From Caballeronia cordobensis (GTDB lineage: Bacteria > Pseudomonadota > Gammaproteobacteria > Burkholderiales > Burkholderiaceae), in NCBI RefSeq assembly GCF_001544575.2, contig NZ_FCNY02000008.1, forward strand, positions 62,001-126,000: a DNA stretch of 64,000 nucleotides, read 5' to 3'. The position numbers and the translations under genes were made by a program. Below are positions 53,783 through 61,892 of this stretch, piece after piece (positions within the stretch are counted from its first letter, which is position 1; every line of letters begins with the position of its first letter). Below the pieces are notes generated by a model. It was not told where the DNA came from. It made no database searches and saw only the letters and a program-made list of their open reading frames with translations.

Positions 53783-54676
53783 CTATGCGCGGATCGCCGC
53801 CGCCTCATCGCGGTTACGCACCATCCAGTCGCTGAAGAGCTTGAGCTTCGGCTGATGCGCGACGCAGTCCGGATAGACGAAGTAATAGCGCGAACCCGTC
53901 GAGAGCACGGTCTCGAACGGCATCACGAGCCGCCGGGCCGCGACGTCTTCGCCAACCAGCGTGCGGTCGCCGATCGCGACCCCGAAGCCCTGCATGGCGG
54001 CATTGGTCGCCAGATCGAGGGTCTCGAACGTCGGGCCGAGCGTCGCGTCGATCTCGCTCGCCCCTGCGCGCTCGAGCCATAGCTTCCAGTCGCGGTGATC
54101 GCGCGTCGGATGCAGCAGCGCATGATGCGCGAGATCCGACGCCGCGGCGAGCGGCTTTTCGGTGAGCAGATCGGGCGAGCACACGGGCGTAAGCTGCTCG
54201 TCGAAGAGCGGCACGGCATGCACGTCCGCACCGGGCGACGAGCCATAGATGATCGCCGCATCGAACGATTCGACCTGAAAGTCGACGTCGTGCTGCCAGG
54301 TCGTCGTGATCTGCAGTTGCAGTTCGGGATGCTCGCTCTGAAAGCGCATGATTCTCGGCAGCATCCAGCGCATGACGCACGTGGGCACTTTCAGCGCGAG
54401 ATCGGTGCGCTGGCGCGTGAGACGCAGCGAGACTTCTTCGATCCGGGCGAAGCCCTCCCGGACGACCGGCAGCAGCACGTCGCCTTCGGCCGTCAACGTC
54501 AGCCCGCGCGCGCCCCGTATGAAAAGCGGAAAGCCGAAGTACTCTTCGAGCGCGAGAATCTGCCGGCTGATCGCGCCTTGCGTGAGGCACAGATGTTCAG
54601 CGGCGCGCGTGAAGCTGCGATGCCGCGCGACCGTCTCGAAGATCTGCAAGGCATTGAGCGGAGGAAGTCGTCGCAT
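53783..54676 (-). CDS. LysR family transcriptional regulator, GcvA-like
   Basis: A 297-residue LysR regulator of the GcvA type: RRLPPLNALQIFETVARHRSF at the start, TRAAEHLCLTQGAISRQILA and YFGFPLFIRGARGLTLTAEG in the DNA-binding part. It is downstream of the amino-acid ABC importer and in the same direction, separated by a terminator-like hairpin, so it probably has its own promoter and may regulate the transport and oxidation genes. Confidence 0.93.
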   Translation of the reverse strand: MRRLPPLNALQIFETVARHRSFTRAAEHLCLTQGAISRQILALEEYFGFPLFIRGARGLTLTAEGDVLLPVVREGFARIEEVSLRLTRQRTDLALKVPTCVMRWMLPRIMRFQSEHPELQLQITTTWQHDVDFQVESFDAAIIYGSSPGADVHAVPLFDEQLTPVCSPDLLTEKPLAAASDLAHHALLHPTRDHRDWKLWLERAGASEIDATLGPTFETLDLATNAAMQGFGVAIGDRTLVGEDVAARRLVMPFETVLSTGSRYYFVYPDCVAHQPKLKLFSDWMVRNRDEAAAIRA

Positions 54677-54699
54677 GGGGCGTGTCTCCGATCAGGAAA

Positions 54700-54739
54700 A
54701 TCGTGTCAGCCGAAGCTATGGTAGCAAGCCGGACACGAT
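54700..54739 (-). terminator. Rho-independent-like terminator of the amino-acid ABC operon
   Basis: ATCGTGTC (54700-54707) and GACACGAT (54732-54739) form an 8-bp stem. On the minus strand the hairpin is followed by TTTTCC. It begins 1 base after the ATPase stop. This is the best terminator in the window. Confidence 0.6.
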
Positions 54740-54740
54740 G

Positions 54741-55466
54741 CTAATGAAGTATCTTGCCGAGAAACTCCCGCGCCCGCTCGGAGCGCGGATGCGCGAAGAA
54801 CGCGTCCTTGCCGTCGTCCTCGACGATGCGCCCGTGATCCATGAAGATCACCCGGTGCGCGACCTTCTTCGCGAAGCCCATTTCGTGCGTGACGCACATC
54901 ATCGTCATGCCTTCCTGCGCGAGTTCGACCATCACGTCGAGCACTTCGTTGATCATCTCCGGATCGAGCGCGGAGGTCGGTTCGTCGAACAGCATCGCGA
55001 CCGGATCCATGGACAGCGCCCGCGCGATCGCGACGCGCTGCTGCTGGCCGCCCGAAAGCTGGCCGGGAAACTTGTCCGCGTGCGCGCGCAGGCCGACGCG
55101 CTGGAGCAGGCGCAGCGCCTTGTCGGCGGCTTCGTCTTTCGAGCGCCCCAGCACTTTCGTTTGCGCGAGCGTGAGGTTTTGCGTGATCGACATGTGCGGA
55201 AAGAGCTCGAAATGCTGGAACACCATGCCGACCTTCGCGCGCAGCTTCGACAGATTGGTGCGCCTGTCGTGGACGGATTCGCCGTCGATCGTGATGCTCC
55301 CGCTCTGAAACGGCTCCAGCCCGTTGACCGTTTTGATGAGCGTCGACTTGCCGGACCCGGACGGGCCGCAGACCACGACCACTTCGCCTTTGCTGACCGT
55401 GGTGCTGCAATCGGCCAGAACCTGAAACTGCCCGTACCACTTCGACACGTTACCAATGGAAATCAT
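54741..55466 (-). CDS. Amino acid ABC transporter ATP-binding protein (GlnQ type)
   Basis: A 241-residue ATPase, with Walker [14 protein letters not shown]-loop [11 protein letters not shown], signature [15 protein letters not shown] and Walker [15 protein letters not shown]. It belongs to the polar amino acid importer class and works with the two permeases and the binding protein encoded upstream. The ATG at 55466 follows a GAGG site; an in-frame TTG two codons earlier is unlikely. Confidence 0.94.
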   Translation of the reverse strand: MISIGNVSKWYGQFQVLADCSTTVSKGEVVVVCGPSGSGKSTLIKTVNGLEPFQSGSITIDGESVHDRRTNLSKLRAKVGMVFQHFELFPHMSITQNLTLAQTKVLGRSKDEAADKALRLLQRVGLRAHADKFPGQLSGGQQQRVAIARALSMDPVAMLFDEPTSALDPEMINEVLDVMVELAQEGMTMMCVTHEMGFAKKVAHRVIFMDHGRIVEDDGKDAFFAHPRSERAREFLGKILH

Positions 55467-55506
55467 GCGCAAACCTCATTGAACGGATGTGGGTCACAGC
55501 GTAGCG

Positions 55507-56163
55507 TCAGCGATGCCGGCCGATGCGATACCGCCGCTCCAGCGCACGCGCGTACCACGTCAGCGGGAAGCACATCGCAAAGTAGAGCAACGCGACGATG
55601 GCGTAGATCGGGAACGGGCGGAACGCGGCGTTCGTGATCATGGTTCCGGTCTTGGTCAGCTCCGTGAGACCGATGATCGACGTGAGCGCCGTGCTCTTCA
55701 CGACCTGCACGAGAAAGCCGACGGTCGGCGGCACGGCGATCTTCCATGCCTGCGGCCAGACGACATAACGCAACTGCTGCGTCCATGTCATGCCGAGGCT
55801 CGCCGCCGCGCTCCACTGGCCGCGCGGCACCGCTTCCACGCAGCCGCGCCAGATGTCGGCGAGATAGGCGCCGGTATAGAGCGTCAGCGTGACCGTCGCG
55901 GCGGCCCACGGCGATACTTCGACGCCCAGGAGCGGCAAGCCGAAGAAGCCGAGGAACAACTGCATCAGAAGCGGCGTGCCCTGAAACAGTTCGACGTACA
56001 GCACGACGAATCTGCGCAGCCACGGCAGCGGCGACACCCGCATCGCGAGCAGCACGAGGCCCGCGATGCCGCCGCCGGCGAACGCGATCAACGACAGCAG
56101 AACCGTCCAGCGCGCGGCGAGCAGCAGGTTGCGCGCGATATCCCATAGCGTGAACTCGATCAT
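55507..56163 (-). CDS. Amino acid ABC transporter permease
   Basis: A 218-residue permease of the HisM/GlnP class. The N-terminal LLLAARWTVLLSLIAFAGG, ELFQGTPLLMQLFLGFFGLP in the middle and the EAA loop near 130-150 (EAVPRGQWSAAASLGMTW) are typical. It overlaps the preceding permease as ATGA. The longer open frame up to 56781 is not coding. Confidence 0.92.
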   Translation of the reverse strand: MIEFTLWDIARNLLLAARWTVLLSLIAFAGGGIAGLVLLAMRVSPLPWLRRFVVLYVELFQGTPLLMQLFLGFFGLPLLGVEVSPWAAATVTLTLYTGAYLADIWRGCVEAVPRGQWSAAASLGMTWTQQLRYVVWPQAWKIAVPPTVGFLVQVVKSTALTSIIGLTELTKTGTMITNAAFRPFPIYAIVALLYFAMCFPLTWYARALERRYRIGRHR

Positions 56164-56909
56164 CGTGAACGCTCCTTCGGAAGGCCGACGCGCATCGAAA
56201 ACAGGTTGCGCCATCCGCGCCGCGATTCGCCCGCGCCGCCGCGCGCGGCGCGTCCCGCGAACAGCCGCTTGCCGAGCCGGTTGATCAGCATGCGCAGCAC
56301 GATCGACAGCAGCAGATAGATCGCGGTGACGATCAAGTAGCATTCGAACGAACGGAAGTTGCGCGACTGAATGAAGCTGGCGGCATGCGTCAGGTCCGGC
56401 ACCGAGATTTGCGACACGACCGCCGAGCCGAGCATCACGATCAGCACCTGCCCGAGCAGCGCCGGAAACACGTTGGCGAGCGCCTGCGGCAGCACGACGT
56501 GGCGGAACACGTGCGGACCGCGCAAGCCGAGCGCCATCGCGGCCTGCACTTGTCCGCGCGGAATCGAGTCGATGCCCGCGCGGACGATCTCCGTGGCATA
56601 CGCGCCGAGGTTCACCGTCATCGCGAGCACGGCGGCTTCCATCTCGCCGATGCGCACGCCGAGGCTCGGCAGCCCGAAGAACACGAAGAACAGTTGCACG
56701 AGAAACGGCGTATTGCGGATGATCTCGACATACGTCGCCACGGCGGCGCGCACCGGCTTCGAGCCCGTCACGGCAAGACACGCGCCGCCGATGCCGACCA
56801 GACCGCCCAGCAGCGTGGAAAGCGCGGTGAGGCCGAGCGTGACCGCGACGCCATGCACGAGCACGTCGGCGTAGAGGCCGAAGTCGCTGAAATCGAAGGT
56901 ATAGGTCAT
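56160..56909 (-). CDS. Amino acid ABC transporter permease
   Basis: A 249-residue permease of the HisM/GlnP class with VAVTLGLTALSTLLGGLVG, EIIRNTPFLVQLFFVFFGLP and EAA-loop IDSIPRGQVQAAMALGL. It has about 5 membrane helices and a basic C-terminal tail. It is paired with the smaller permease immediately downstream and follows the substrate-binding protein gene by 43 bases. Confidence 0.93.
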   Translation of the reverse strand: MTYTFDFSDFGLYADVLVHGVAVTLGLTALSTLLGGLVGIGGACLAVTGSKPVRAAVATYVEIIRNTPFLVQLFFVFFGLPSLGVRIGEMEAAVLAMTVNLGAYATEIVRAGIDSIPRGQVQAAMALGLRGPHVFRHVVLPQALANVFPALLGQVLIVMLGSAVVSQISVPDLTHAASFIQSRNFRSFECYLIVTAIYLLLSIVLRMLINRLGKRLFAGRAARGGAGESRRGWRNLFSMRVGLPKERSR

Positions 56910-56952
56910 CGTGGCGTCCTCGGCGTGCGAGCGAGCGGATGAGCGCGGCGCA

Positions 56953-57735
56953 TCACAGATCGGCCGGCAGCGGCGCGCGCAGCCACTTCTGCGAGATCGC
57001 GTTCATCGTGCCGTCCTTCTTCGCGGCGGCGATGGCCTCGTCCACCTTCTGCTTGAGGCGCGGCTCGTTCTTGTTCAGGCCGACGTGATCGGGCGAACTG
57101 AAGAGCGAGAACTTCTGCTCGGGTTCGTTCGCCGGACGGCGCGCGATGATGGTCGCGCCCACGTCGTTGCCGACGACGAGCAATTGCGTCTGCCCGGCGA
57201 GAAACGCGGAGATCGCGCCATTCGGATCATCGAAGCGCTTGATGGTCGTGGAGGGCGGCGCGACCTTGCTCACGCTCAGGTCTTCGAGCGTGCCGCGCGC
57301 CACGGCCACGCTCTTGCCCGCGAGGTCGCCCGCGTTTTTCACGGCGAGCGACTTCGGACCGAACACGGCCAGGTTGTACGGCGCATACGCCTGCGAGAAG
57401 TCGATCACCTTCTCGCGCTCGGGCGTCTTGCCGACCGAGAGCAGCATGTCGGCCTTATGGTCGGCGAGATACGCCATGCGGTTGTCGCCCGTGACCTGAA
57501 TGAGTTCGACCTTCGCGTTGAGCGTCTTGCCGAGCAGATTCGATACGTCGATGTCGTAGCCCTGCGGCTTCATGTCCGGCCCGATCGAGCCGAACGGCGG
57601 ATAGTCCATGAAGACGCCGATGCGGACCACGCCGGATTTGCTGATCGTATCGAGCGCATCGGCGTGGGCCAGCGGCGCGAATGCGCAAAGACTTGCGACG
57701 CCGGCAAGGGCGAGGGCGGCGGACATGCGCTTCAC
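56953..57735 (-). CDS. Amino acid ABC transporter substrate-binding protein with interrupted leader
   Basis: A periplasmic binding protein of the SBP_bac_3 family: VVRIGVFMDYPPFGSIG, GYDIDVSNLLGKTL and KADMLLSVGKTPER are typical. The signal peptide ends near AHADA. Upstream, a well-placed ATG at 57765 with a GGAGACAC site encodes MNTTTSA, then an in-frame TAA, then RLVKRMSAALALAG. So the original start seems cut off by a nonsense codon, and translation must restart at GTG 57735 or ATG 57726, neither with a strong ribosome site. Expression may be lowered. Confidence 0.88.
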   Translation of the reverse strand: MKRMSAALALAGVASLCAFAPLAHADALDTISKSGVVRIGVFMDYPPFGSIGPDMKPQGYDIDVSNLLGKTLNAKVELIQVTGDNRMAYLADHKADMLLSVGKTPEREKVIDFSQAYAPYNLAVFGPKSLAVKNAGDLAGKSVAVARGTLEDLSVSKVAPPSTTIKRFDDPNGAISAFLAGQTQLLVVGNDVGATIIARRPANEPEQKFSLFSSPDHVGLNKNEPRLKQKVDEAIAAAKKDGTMNAISQKWLRAPLPADL

Positions 57736-57803
57736 GAGGCGTTACGCGGAAGTCGTCGTGTTCATGAATGTGTCTCCTCTATCGATGTTTCGAGCGGTGT
57801 GAA

Positions 57804-58877
57804 TCAGTGCGCGGTGCGAGCCGCGATGAGCTTGCAGGCATGCGGCGGCAGCTCCGCGAAAATGGGCATGCCTATCTGTAGATCCGGCGTCTCGCGCGGG
57901 GTCGTGGCCGCGGTCAGCGTAAAGCCCGCGCAATCGATGGTCGCTTCGAGCGACGAACCCACGTCGCGGATGAACGCCACCGTTCCGGCCAGCACATTCG
58001 GTCCCGGTTGGGCGATGGCCGGGCGCATCGATACGTCTTCGGGGCGAATCAGCAGGCGCATATCGTCAGTCGCGCCGTTCGTGCGCGCCGCGGCGGCGAC
58101 GGCGATCCGCTGGCCGCCGGGAAGCGCGATGCGATCCGTGCCATCGATCGTGACCGGCAGGATATTGCCGAGCCCGATGAAATCGGCGACGAACTCGCTC
58201 ACGGGATTGCGATAGATGTCGAGCGGCCGGCCGACCTGCGCGATGCGGCCTTTTTCCATCACGACGATTTCATCGGCCATCGTCATGGCTTCGCGCTGAT
58301 CGTGCGTCACCATGATCGTCGTGATGCCGAGGCGCTGTTGCAGGAGACGGATCTCGACCTGCATCGCCTCGCGCAGCTTCGCGTCGAGCGCGGAGAGCGG
58401 TTCGTCGAGCAGCAGCAGCTTCGGCGAGGACGCGATGGCGCGGGCAATCGCGACGCGCTGCCGCTGCCCGCCCGACAGACGCGAAACCGGCCGGTCCGCC
58501 ATGTGCGGCAACTGGATCAGGTCGAGCAGTTCGGCGACGCGCGCGGCTTGCGCATCCTTCGCGACACGGCGCAAGCGCAGCGGATACGCGATGTTCTGCG
58601 CCACCGTCATGTGAGGAAAGAGCGCGAGCGATTGAAACACCATGCCGAAATCGCGCTGGTTGGCGGGCACGTGCGTCAGGTCGCGTCCGGCGAATGCGAC
58701 CGTTCCGGACGACGGCGTTTCCAGCCCCGCGATGATGCGCAAGAGCGTCGTCTTTCCGCAGCCGGACGGGCCGAGAAAGCACACGAGCTTGCCGTCGGGC
58801 ACGGCGAGATCGACGTGATCGACCGCATACGCGGTGTGAAAGCGCTTCGTCACCGCCTGAAGTGTCAGATGAGTCAT
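57804..58877 (-). CDS. Spermidine/putrescine-type ABC transporter ATP-binding protein
   Basis: A 357-residue ATPase of the PotA/FbpC class, with Walker A GPSGCGKTTLLR, Q-loop FQSLALFPHMT, signature [15 protein letters not shown], Walker B LLLLDEPLSALDAK, and a C-terminal TOBE region (residues 240-357). It serves the two permeases and binding protein encoded upstream. It is followed by the amino-acid binding protein gene 68 bases on. Confidence 0.93.
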   Translation of the reverse strand: MTHLTLQAVTKRFHTAYAVDHVDLAVPDGKLVCFLGPSGCGKTTLLRIIAGLETPSSGTVAFAGRDLTHVPANQRDFGMVFQSLALFPHMTVAQNIAYPLRLRRVAKDAQAARVAELLDLIQLPHMADRPVSRLSGGQRQRVAIARAIASSPKLLLLDEPLSALDAKLREAMQVEIRLLQQRLGITTIMVTHDQREAMTMADEIVVMEKGRIAQVGRPLDIYRNPVSEFVADFIGLGNILPVTIDGTDRIALPGGQRIAVAAAARTNGATDDMRLLIRPEDVSMRPAIAQPGPNVLAGTVAFIRDVGSSLEATIDCAGFTLTAATTPRETPDLQIGMPIFAELPPHACKLIAARTAH

Positions 58878-58888
58878 GAGGGCTCCTT

Positions 58889-59731
58889 TTACAGCGCGAC
58901 GCCTTCATCGCCGACCAGCTTTTCGAGCAGCCAGATCAACGCGAAATCGATGAGCACGATGACGACCGCGAACGAGAACACGGTCGGATCGAGCGAGGAC
59001 ACAGTGCGGCTGTACAGCCAGATCGGCAGCGTCATCGTGTCGATGCCGTACAGGAAGAACGTCACCGTGAATTCGTTGAACGAGATGATGAACGCGAACA
59101 GCATGCCGGCGAGAATGCCCGGGCGCATGAGCGGCAAGACCACATCGACGATCGCGCGGCGCGGGCTCGCGCCCATCAGGCACGCGGCTTCCTCGAACTC
59201 GGGTCCGATCGATGCGACCGATGCCGCGCAGTTCTTCACCGTGAACGGCAAGGCCAGAATCACGTGCGCGATGACGAGCCGCGCGATGCCGAGCTCGACG
59301 GGCAGCACGTTGAACACGAGCAGCAGCGCAAGCCCGAGCATCACGAGCGGATAGACGAGCGGCAGCGCGACGAGCTGTTCGATCACGCTCTTGCCGCGAA
59401 AGCGATAGCGCGAGAGCACGTAGGCCGCCGGCACCGAGACCGCGGTGGCAATGAGCATCGTCGAGATCGCGACGATGAGGCTCGTCGTGAGCGCCGTGCC
59501 CATCGAGAGCACGTCGCTCGCATCGGGCGACAGGAACGTGTGCCACGCCGCGTGATACCAGCGCAGCCCGAAGCTCGGCGGCGGGAATTCGAGCGTGTCC
59601 GAATTGCCGAACGACATGGTGATCATCGTCAGAATCGGCAAGGCGGCGAGAAACAGCACGACGGTCGCGAGCAGGCTGGCCGCGCGGCTCAGCCGTCCGG
59701 GCATGGTCGCGGAGAGGCGCAGGGTGGTCAT
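58889..59731 (-). CDS. Spermidine/putrescine-type ABC transporter permease (PotC type)
   Basis: A 280-residue permease. The N-terminal membrane segment is LLATVVLFLAALPILTMITMSF. The EAA-loop near 185-205 reads EFEEAACLMGASPRRAIVDVVLP. C-terminal helices are FAVVIVLIDFALIWLLEKLV. The ATG at 59731 overlaps the stop of the preceding permease as ATGA. Gap to the ATPase gene is 11 bases. Confidence 0.92.
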   Translation of the reverse strand: MTTLRLSATMPGRLSRAASLLATVVLFLAALPILTMITMSFGNSDTLEFPPPSFGLRWYHAAWHTFLSPDASDVLSMGTALTTSLIVAISTMLIATAVSVPAAYVLSRYRFRGKSVIEQLVALPLVYPLVMLGLALLLVFNVLPVELGIARLVIAHVILALPFTVKNCAASVASIGPEFEEAACLMGASPRRAIVDVVLPLMRPGILAGMLFAFIISFNEFTVTFFLYGIDTMTLPIWLYSRTVSSLDPTVFSFAVVIVLIDFALIWLLEKLVGDEGVAL

Positions 59732-60648
59732 GAGCGGCATTCCTCTTGGCGTTGCAGGCTGCGCACGAGCCGTTGCGAAACCGACATGACGATGAGCGTC
59801 GCCACCATCAGCACCACGCCGGAAGCCGACGCCGCCGGCCAGTTCAAAAGCGGCGCGACCTGGTCGTGCACGAGCACGGCGAGCATCGGCACGCGGCGGC
59901 CGCCCAGCAGCAGCGGCACGGCGAACGCGCTCGCGTTGTAGGCGAAGACGAGGAGCGCGCCGGACACGAGACCGGGCATGGCGAGCGGCAGGACGATATG
60001 GCGCAGCGTCTGCCCGCGCGTCGCGCCGAGCGTCGCGGCGGCTTCCTCGTAACTGCGCGAGATGGCGCGCATCGCGCTTGCGAGCGGCAGCACGGCGAGC
60101 GGGAACGCGGTCTGAATCAGCCCGAGCAGCACGCCGTTCTCGCGATAGAGCCATTGCAGCGGACGGCGGATCACGCCGGCGGCGAGCAGCGCGTGATTCA
60201 GCATGCCGGCCGGTCCGAGCATCACGAGCCAGCCATAGCCTTGCAGCAACAGGTTGACGAGCAGCGGCAGCAGCACGCCCGCGAGCAGAAGCCTGCGCGC
60301 GAGCCGTGACTCGGTGCGCGCCATCGCGAGCGCGACGGGAATGGCGAGCAGCACTGCGCAGATCATGCTTTGAAACGCGAGCTTCAGCGTGAGCCAGAGC
60401 GAACGCAGAAAGTACGAATCGGCGAGGTCCGCGTAATTGCGCAGTGTGAGCGCGTGCCACTCGTTGCCCGGCACGCCGAAGCTCATGCGCAGCACCACGA
60501 GCGTCGCCGCGACGAGCACGGCGAGAAACGCGAGGATGGGCGCGAGCAGCATCCACGGCGGCACCTTCGGCAGCGTGGGCGCCGCCGGCTGCGCGGGGCC
60601 GGCGTCCGTGACCGCCGCCGGTCTGCGCCGGAAAGAGAGAGCGGACAT
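59728..60648 (-). CDS. Spermidine/putrescine-type ABC transporter permease (PotB type)
   Basis: A 306-residue permease with a Pro/Ala-rich cytoplasmic lead, first helix MLLAPILAFLAVLVAATLVV near 33-52, and EAA-loop YEEAAATLGATRGQTLRHIVLP near 205-226. It pairs with the PotC-type permease. The ATG at 60648 lies 5 bases after the stop of the substrate-binding protein gene. Confidence 0.92.
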   Translation of the reverse strand: MSALSFRRRPAAVTDAGPAQPAAPTLPKVPPWMLLAPILAFLAVLVAATLVVLRMSFGVPGNEWHALTLRNYADLADSYFLRSLWLTLKLAFQSMICAVLLAIPVALAMARTESRLARRLLLAGVLLPLLVNLLLQGYGWLVMLGPAGMLNHALLAAGVIRRPLQWLYRENGVLLGLIQTAFPLAVLPLASAMRAISRSYEEAAATLGATRGQTLRHIVLPLAMPGLVSGALLVFAYNASAFAVPLLLGGRRVPMLAVLVHDQVAPLLNWPAASASGVVLMVATLIVMSVSQRLVRSLQRQEECRS

Positions 60649-60653
60649 GGAGG

Positions 60654-61751
60654 TCAGGCCGAGAAGATTTCCGTATAGCGCTTGATCCAGGCGGGCTGCA
60701 CCGAGGCCAGCGCACGGTCGTCGTGCAGCACCGCGCTTTCCGCGATTTGCTTGGGCGACGGCACGAACGCGCGGCTTTCCGCCGGAATCACCGCTTTCGA
60801 GTTCACCGGGCCGTTCAGCACGTCGGCGGCCATGCGGCCTTGCACGCCCGCATCGAGCGAATGGTTGATGAACGCGTGAATCAGGTCGATGTCGCCCGGA
60901 TGCGCCTTCGGAATCACCGTGAACATGAGCTGCGTCGCGAAACCTTCCTTCATGCCGTAGGTGACGGCCATCTTGTACTCGGGCTTGCGCAACTGATTCG
61001 GAAAGAAGGCGGGCGAGTAGATGCCGCCGATATCCAGCGATCCGGTGCGAAACAGATCGGCGACCTGATTCGGGTTCTCGCCGAGCGTGAGCACGCGGTC
61101 CTTCAGTTGCGCGAGTTTCGCGAAACCCGGCTCGATGTTTTGCTGCGAGCCGCCCGCCATCTTCGCGGCGATGATCGCGAGATCGACCGCTTCGGCCCAT
61201 TCCGGCGGCGGCAGGAAAATGCGGCCCGAATATTTCGGATCCCAAAGCGCTTCGTAGCTGGAAGGAGGCGTCTTCACCGATGCCGTGCTGTAGACAAGCC
61301 CGTCCGACCACAGCAGATAGCCGACGCCGAAGCCATTCGCGCCCGTGCGGTAGGGCGGGGCGACATCCTGCAGATTGGGCAGCTTGTTCAGATCGGGCTT
61401 CATCAGAAGGCCGGCATCCGCGAGGCCCGAGGCGCCCACGCCCGCGAGCGTGATGACGTCGTAGGTCGGCCGGTCGCCCGCCGCCTTTACTTTCGCCACC
61501 ATGCCGGAGGTGCCGTCGGCGCGATCGGCGACGACCTGCGCGCCGGTCTTCTGGCTGAAGGTCGCGGCGATGTTGCGCAAGGCCGCCGCGCCGGTGTCGT
61601 CCGACCAGGTCAGGAGGCGCAGCGTCTTGCCGGCGAAGCTCTTCTCCTGCGCCCGCGCCGTGCTGATGAACGGCATCGGCAGGCTCGACGCGGCGAGCGC
61701 CATGCCGATGGTCTTGATGGCGTGCCTTCTGCCTCGCTTGATGTCTTGCAT
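60654..61751 (-). CDS. ABC transporter substrate-binding protein (spermidine/putrescine type)
   Basis: A 365-residue extracellular binding protein of the PotD/SBP_bac_8 class. It carries a twin-arginine-type leader (GRRHAIKTIGMALAASSLP) and a cleavage site near STARA. TLRLLTWSDDTGAAAL, YDVITLAGVGAS and LTLGENPNQVADLF are typical. It is the first gene of the polyamine-type importer. The ligand could be a polyamine, choline-like or amino compound; the nearby aldehyde dehydrogenase fits an amine-oxidation pathway. Confidence 0.91.
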   Translation of the reverse strand: MQDIKRGRRHAIKTIGMALAASSLPMPFISTARAQEKSFAGKTLRLLTWSDDTGAAALRNIAATFSQKTGAQVVADRADGTSGMVAKVKAAGDRPTYDVITLAGVGASGLADAGLLMKPDLNKLPNLQDVAPPYRTGANGFGVGYLLWSDGLVYSTASVKTPPSSYEALWDPKYSGRIFLPPPEWAEAVDLAIIAAKMAGGSQQNIEPGFAKLAQLKDRVLTLGENPNQVADLFRTGSLDIGGIYSPAFFPNQLRKPEYKMAVTYGMKEGFATQLMFTVIPKAHPGDIDLIHAFINHSLDAGVQGRMAADVLNGPVNSKAVIPAESRAFVPSPKQIAESAVLHDDRALASVQPAWIKRYTEIFSA

Positions 61752-61803
61752 GGCTCACTCCTCGATGAACGGTGCGACGGTCTGAACCGGCTTCGGTGGA
61801 ACT

Positions 61804-61832
61804 ACTCTAGGGACGCAAAATTTCGGCAACAA
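61804..61832 (-). promoter_or_regulatory. Candidate sigma-70 promoter of the polyamine-type ABC operon
   Basis: On the minus strand TTGTTG (61827-61832) is followed after exactly 17 bases by TAGAGT (61804-61809), about 50 bases before the binding-protein start at 61751. Match to the consensus is moderate in both boxes. Confidence 0.35.
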
Positions 61833-61892
61833 TCGAATTCTCGGCATGATCGCCATGAGCCGAATGCATGGCTCCGAGCTTCGAAAAACCTT

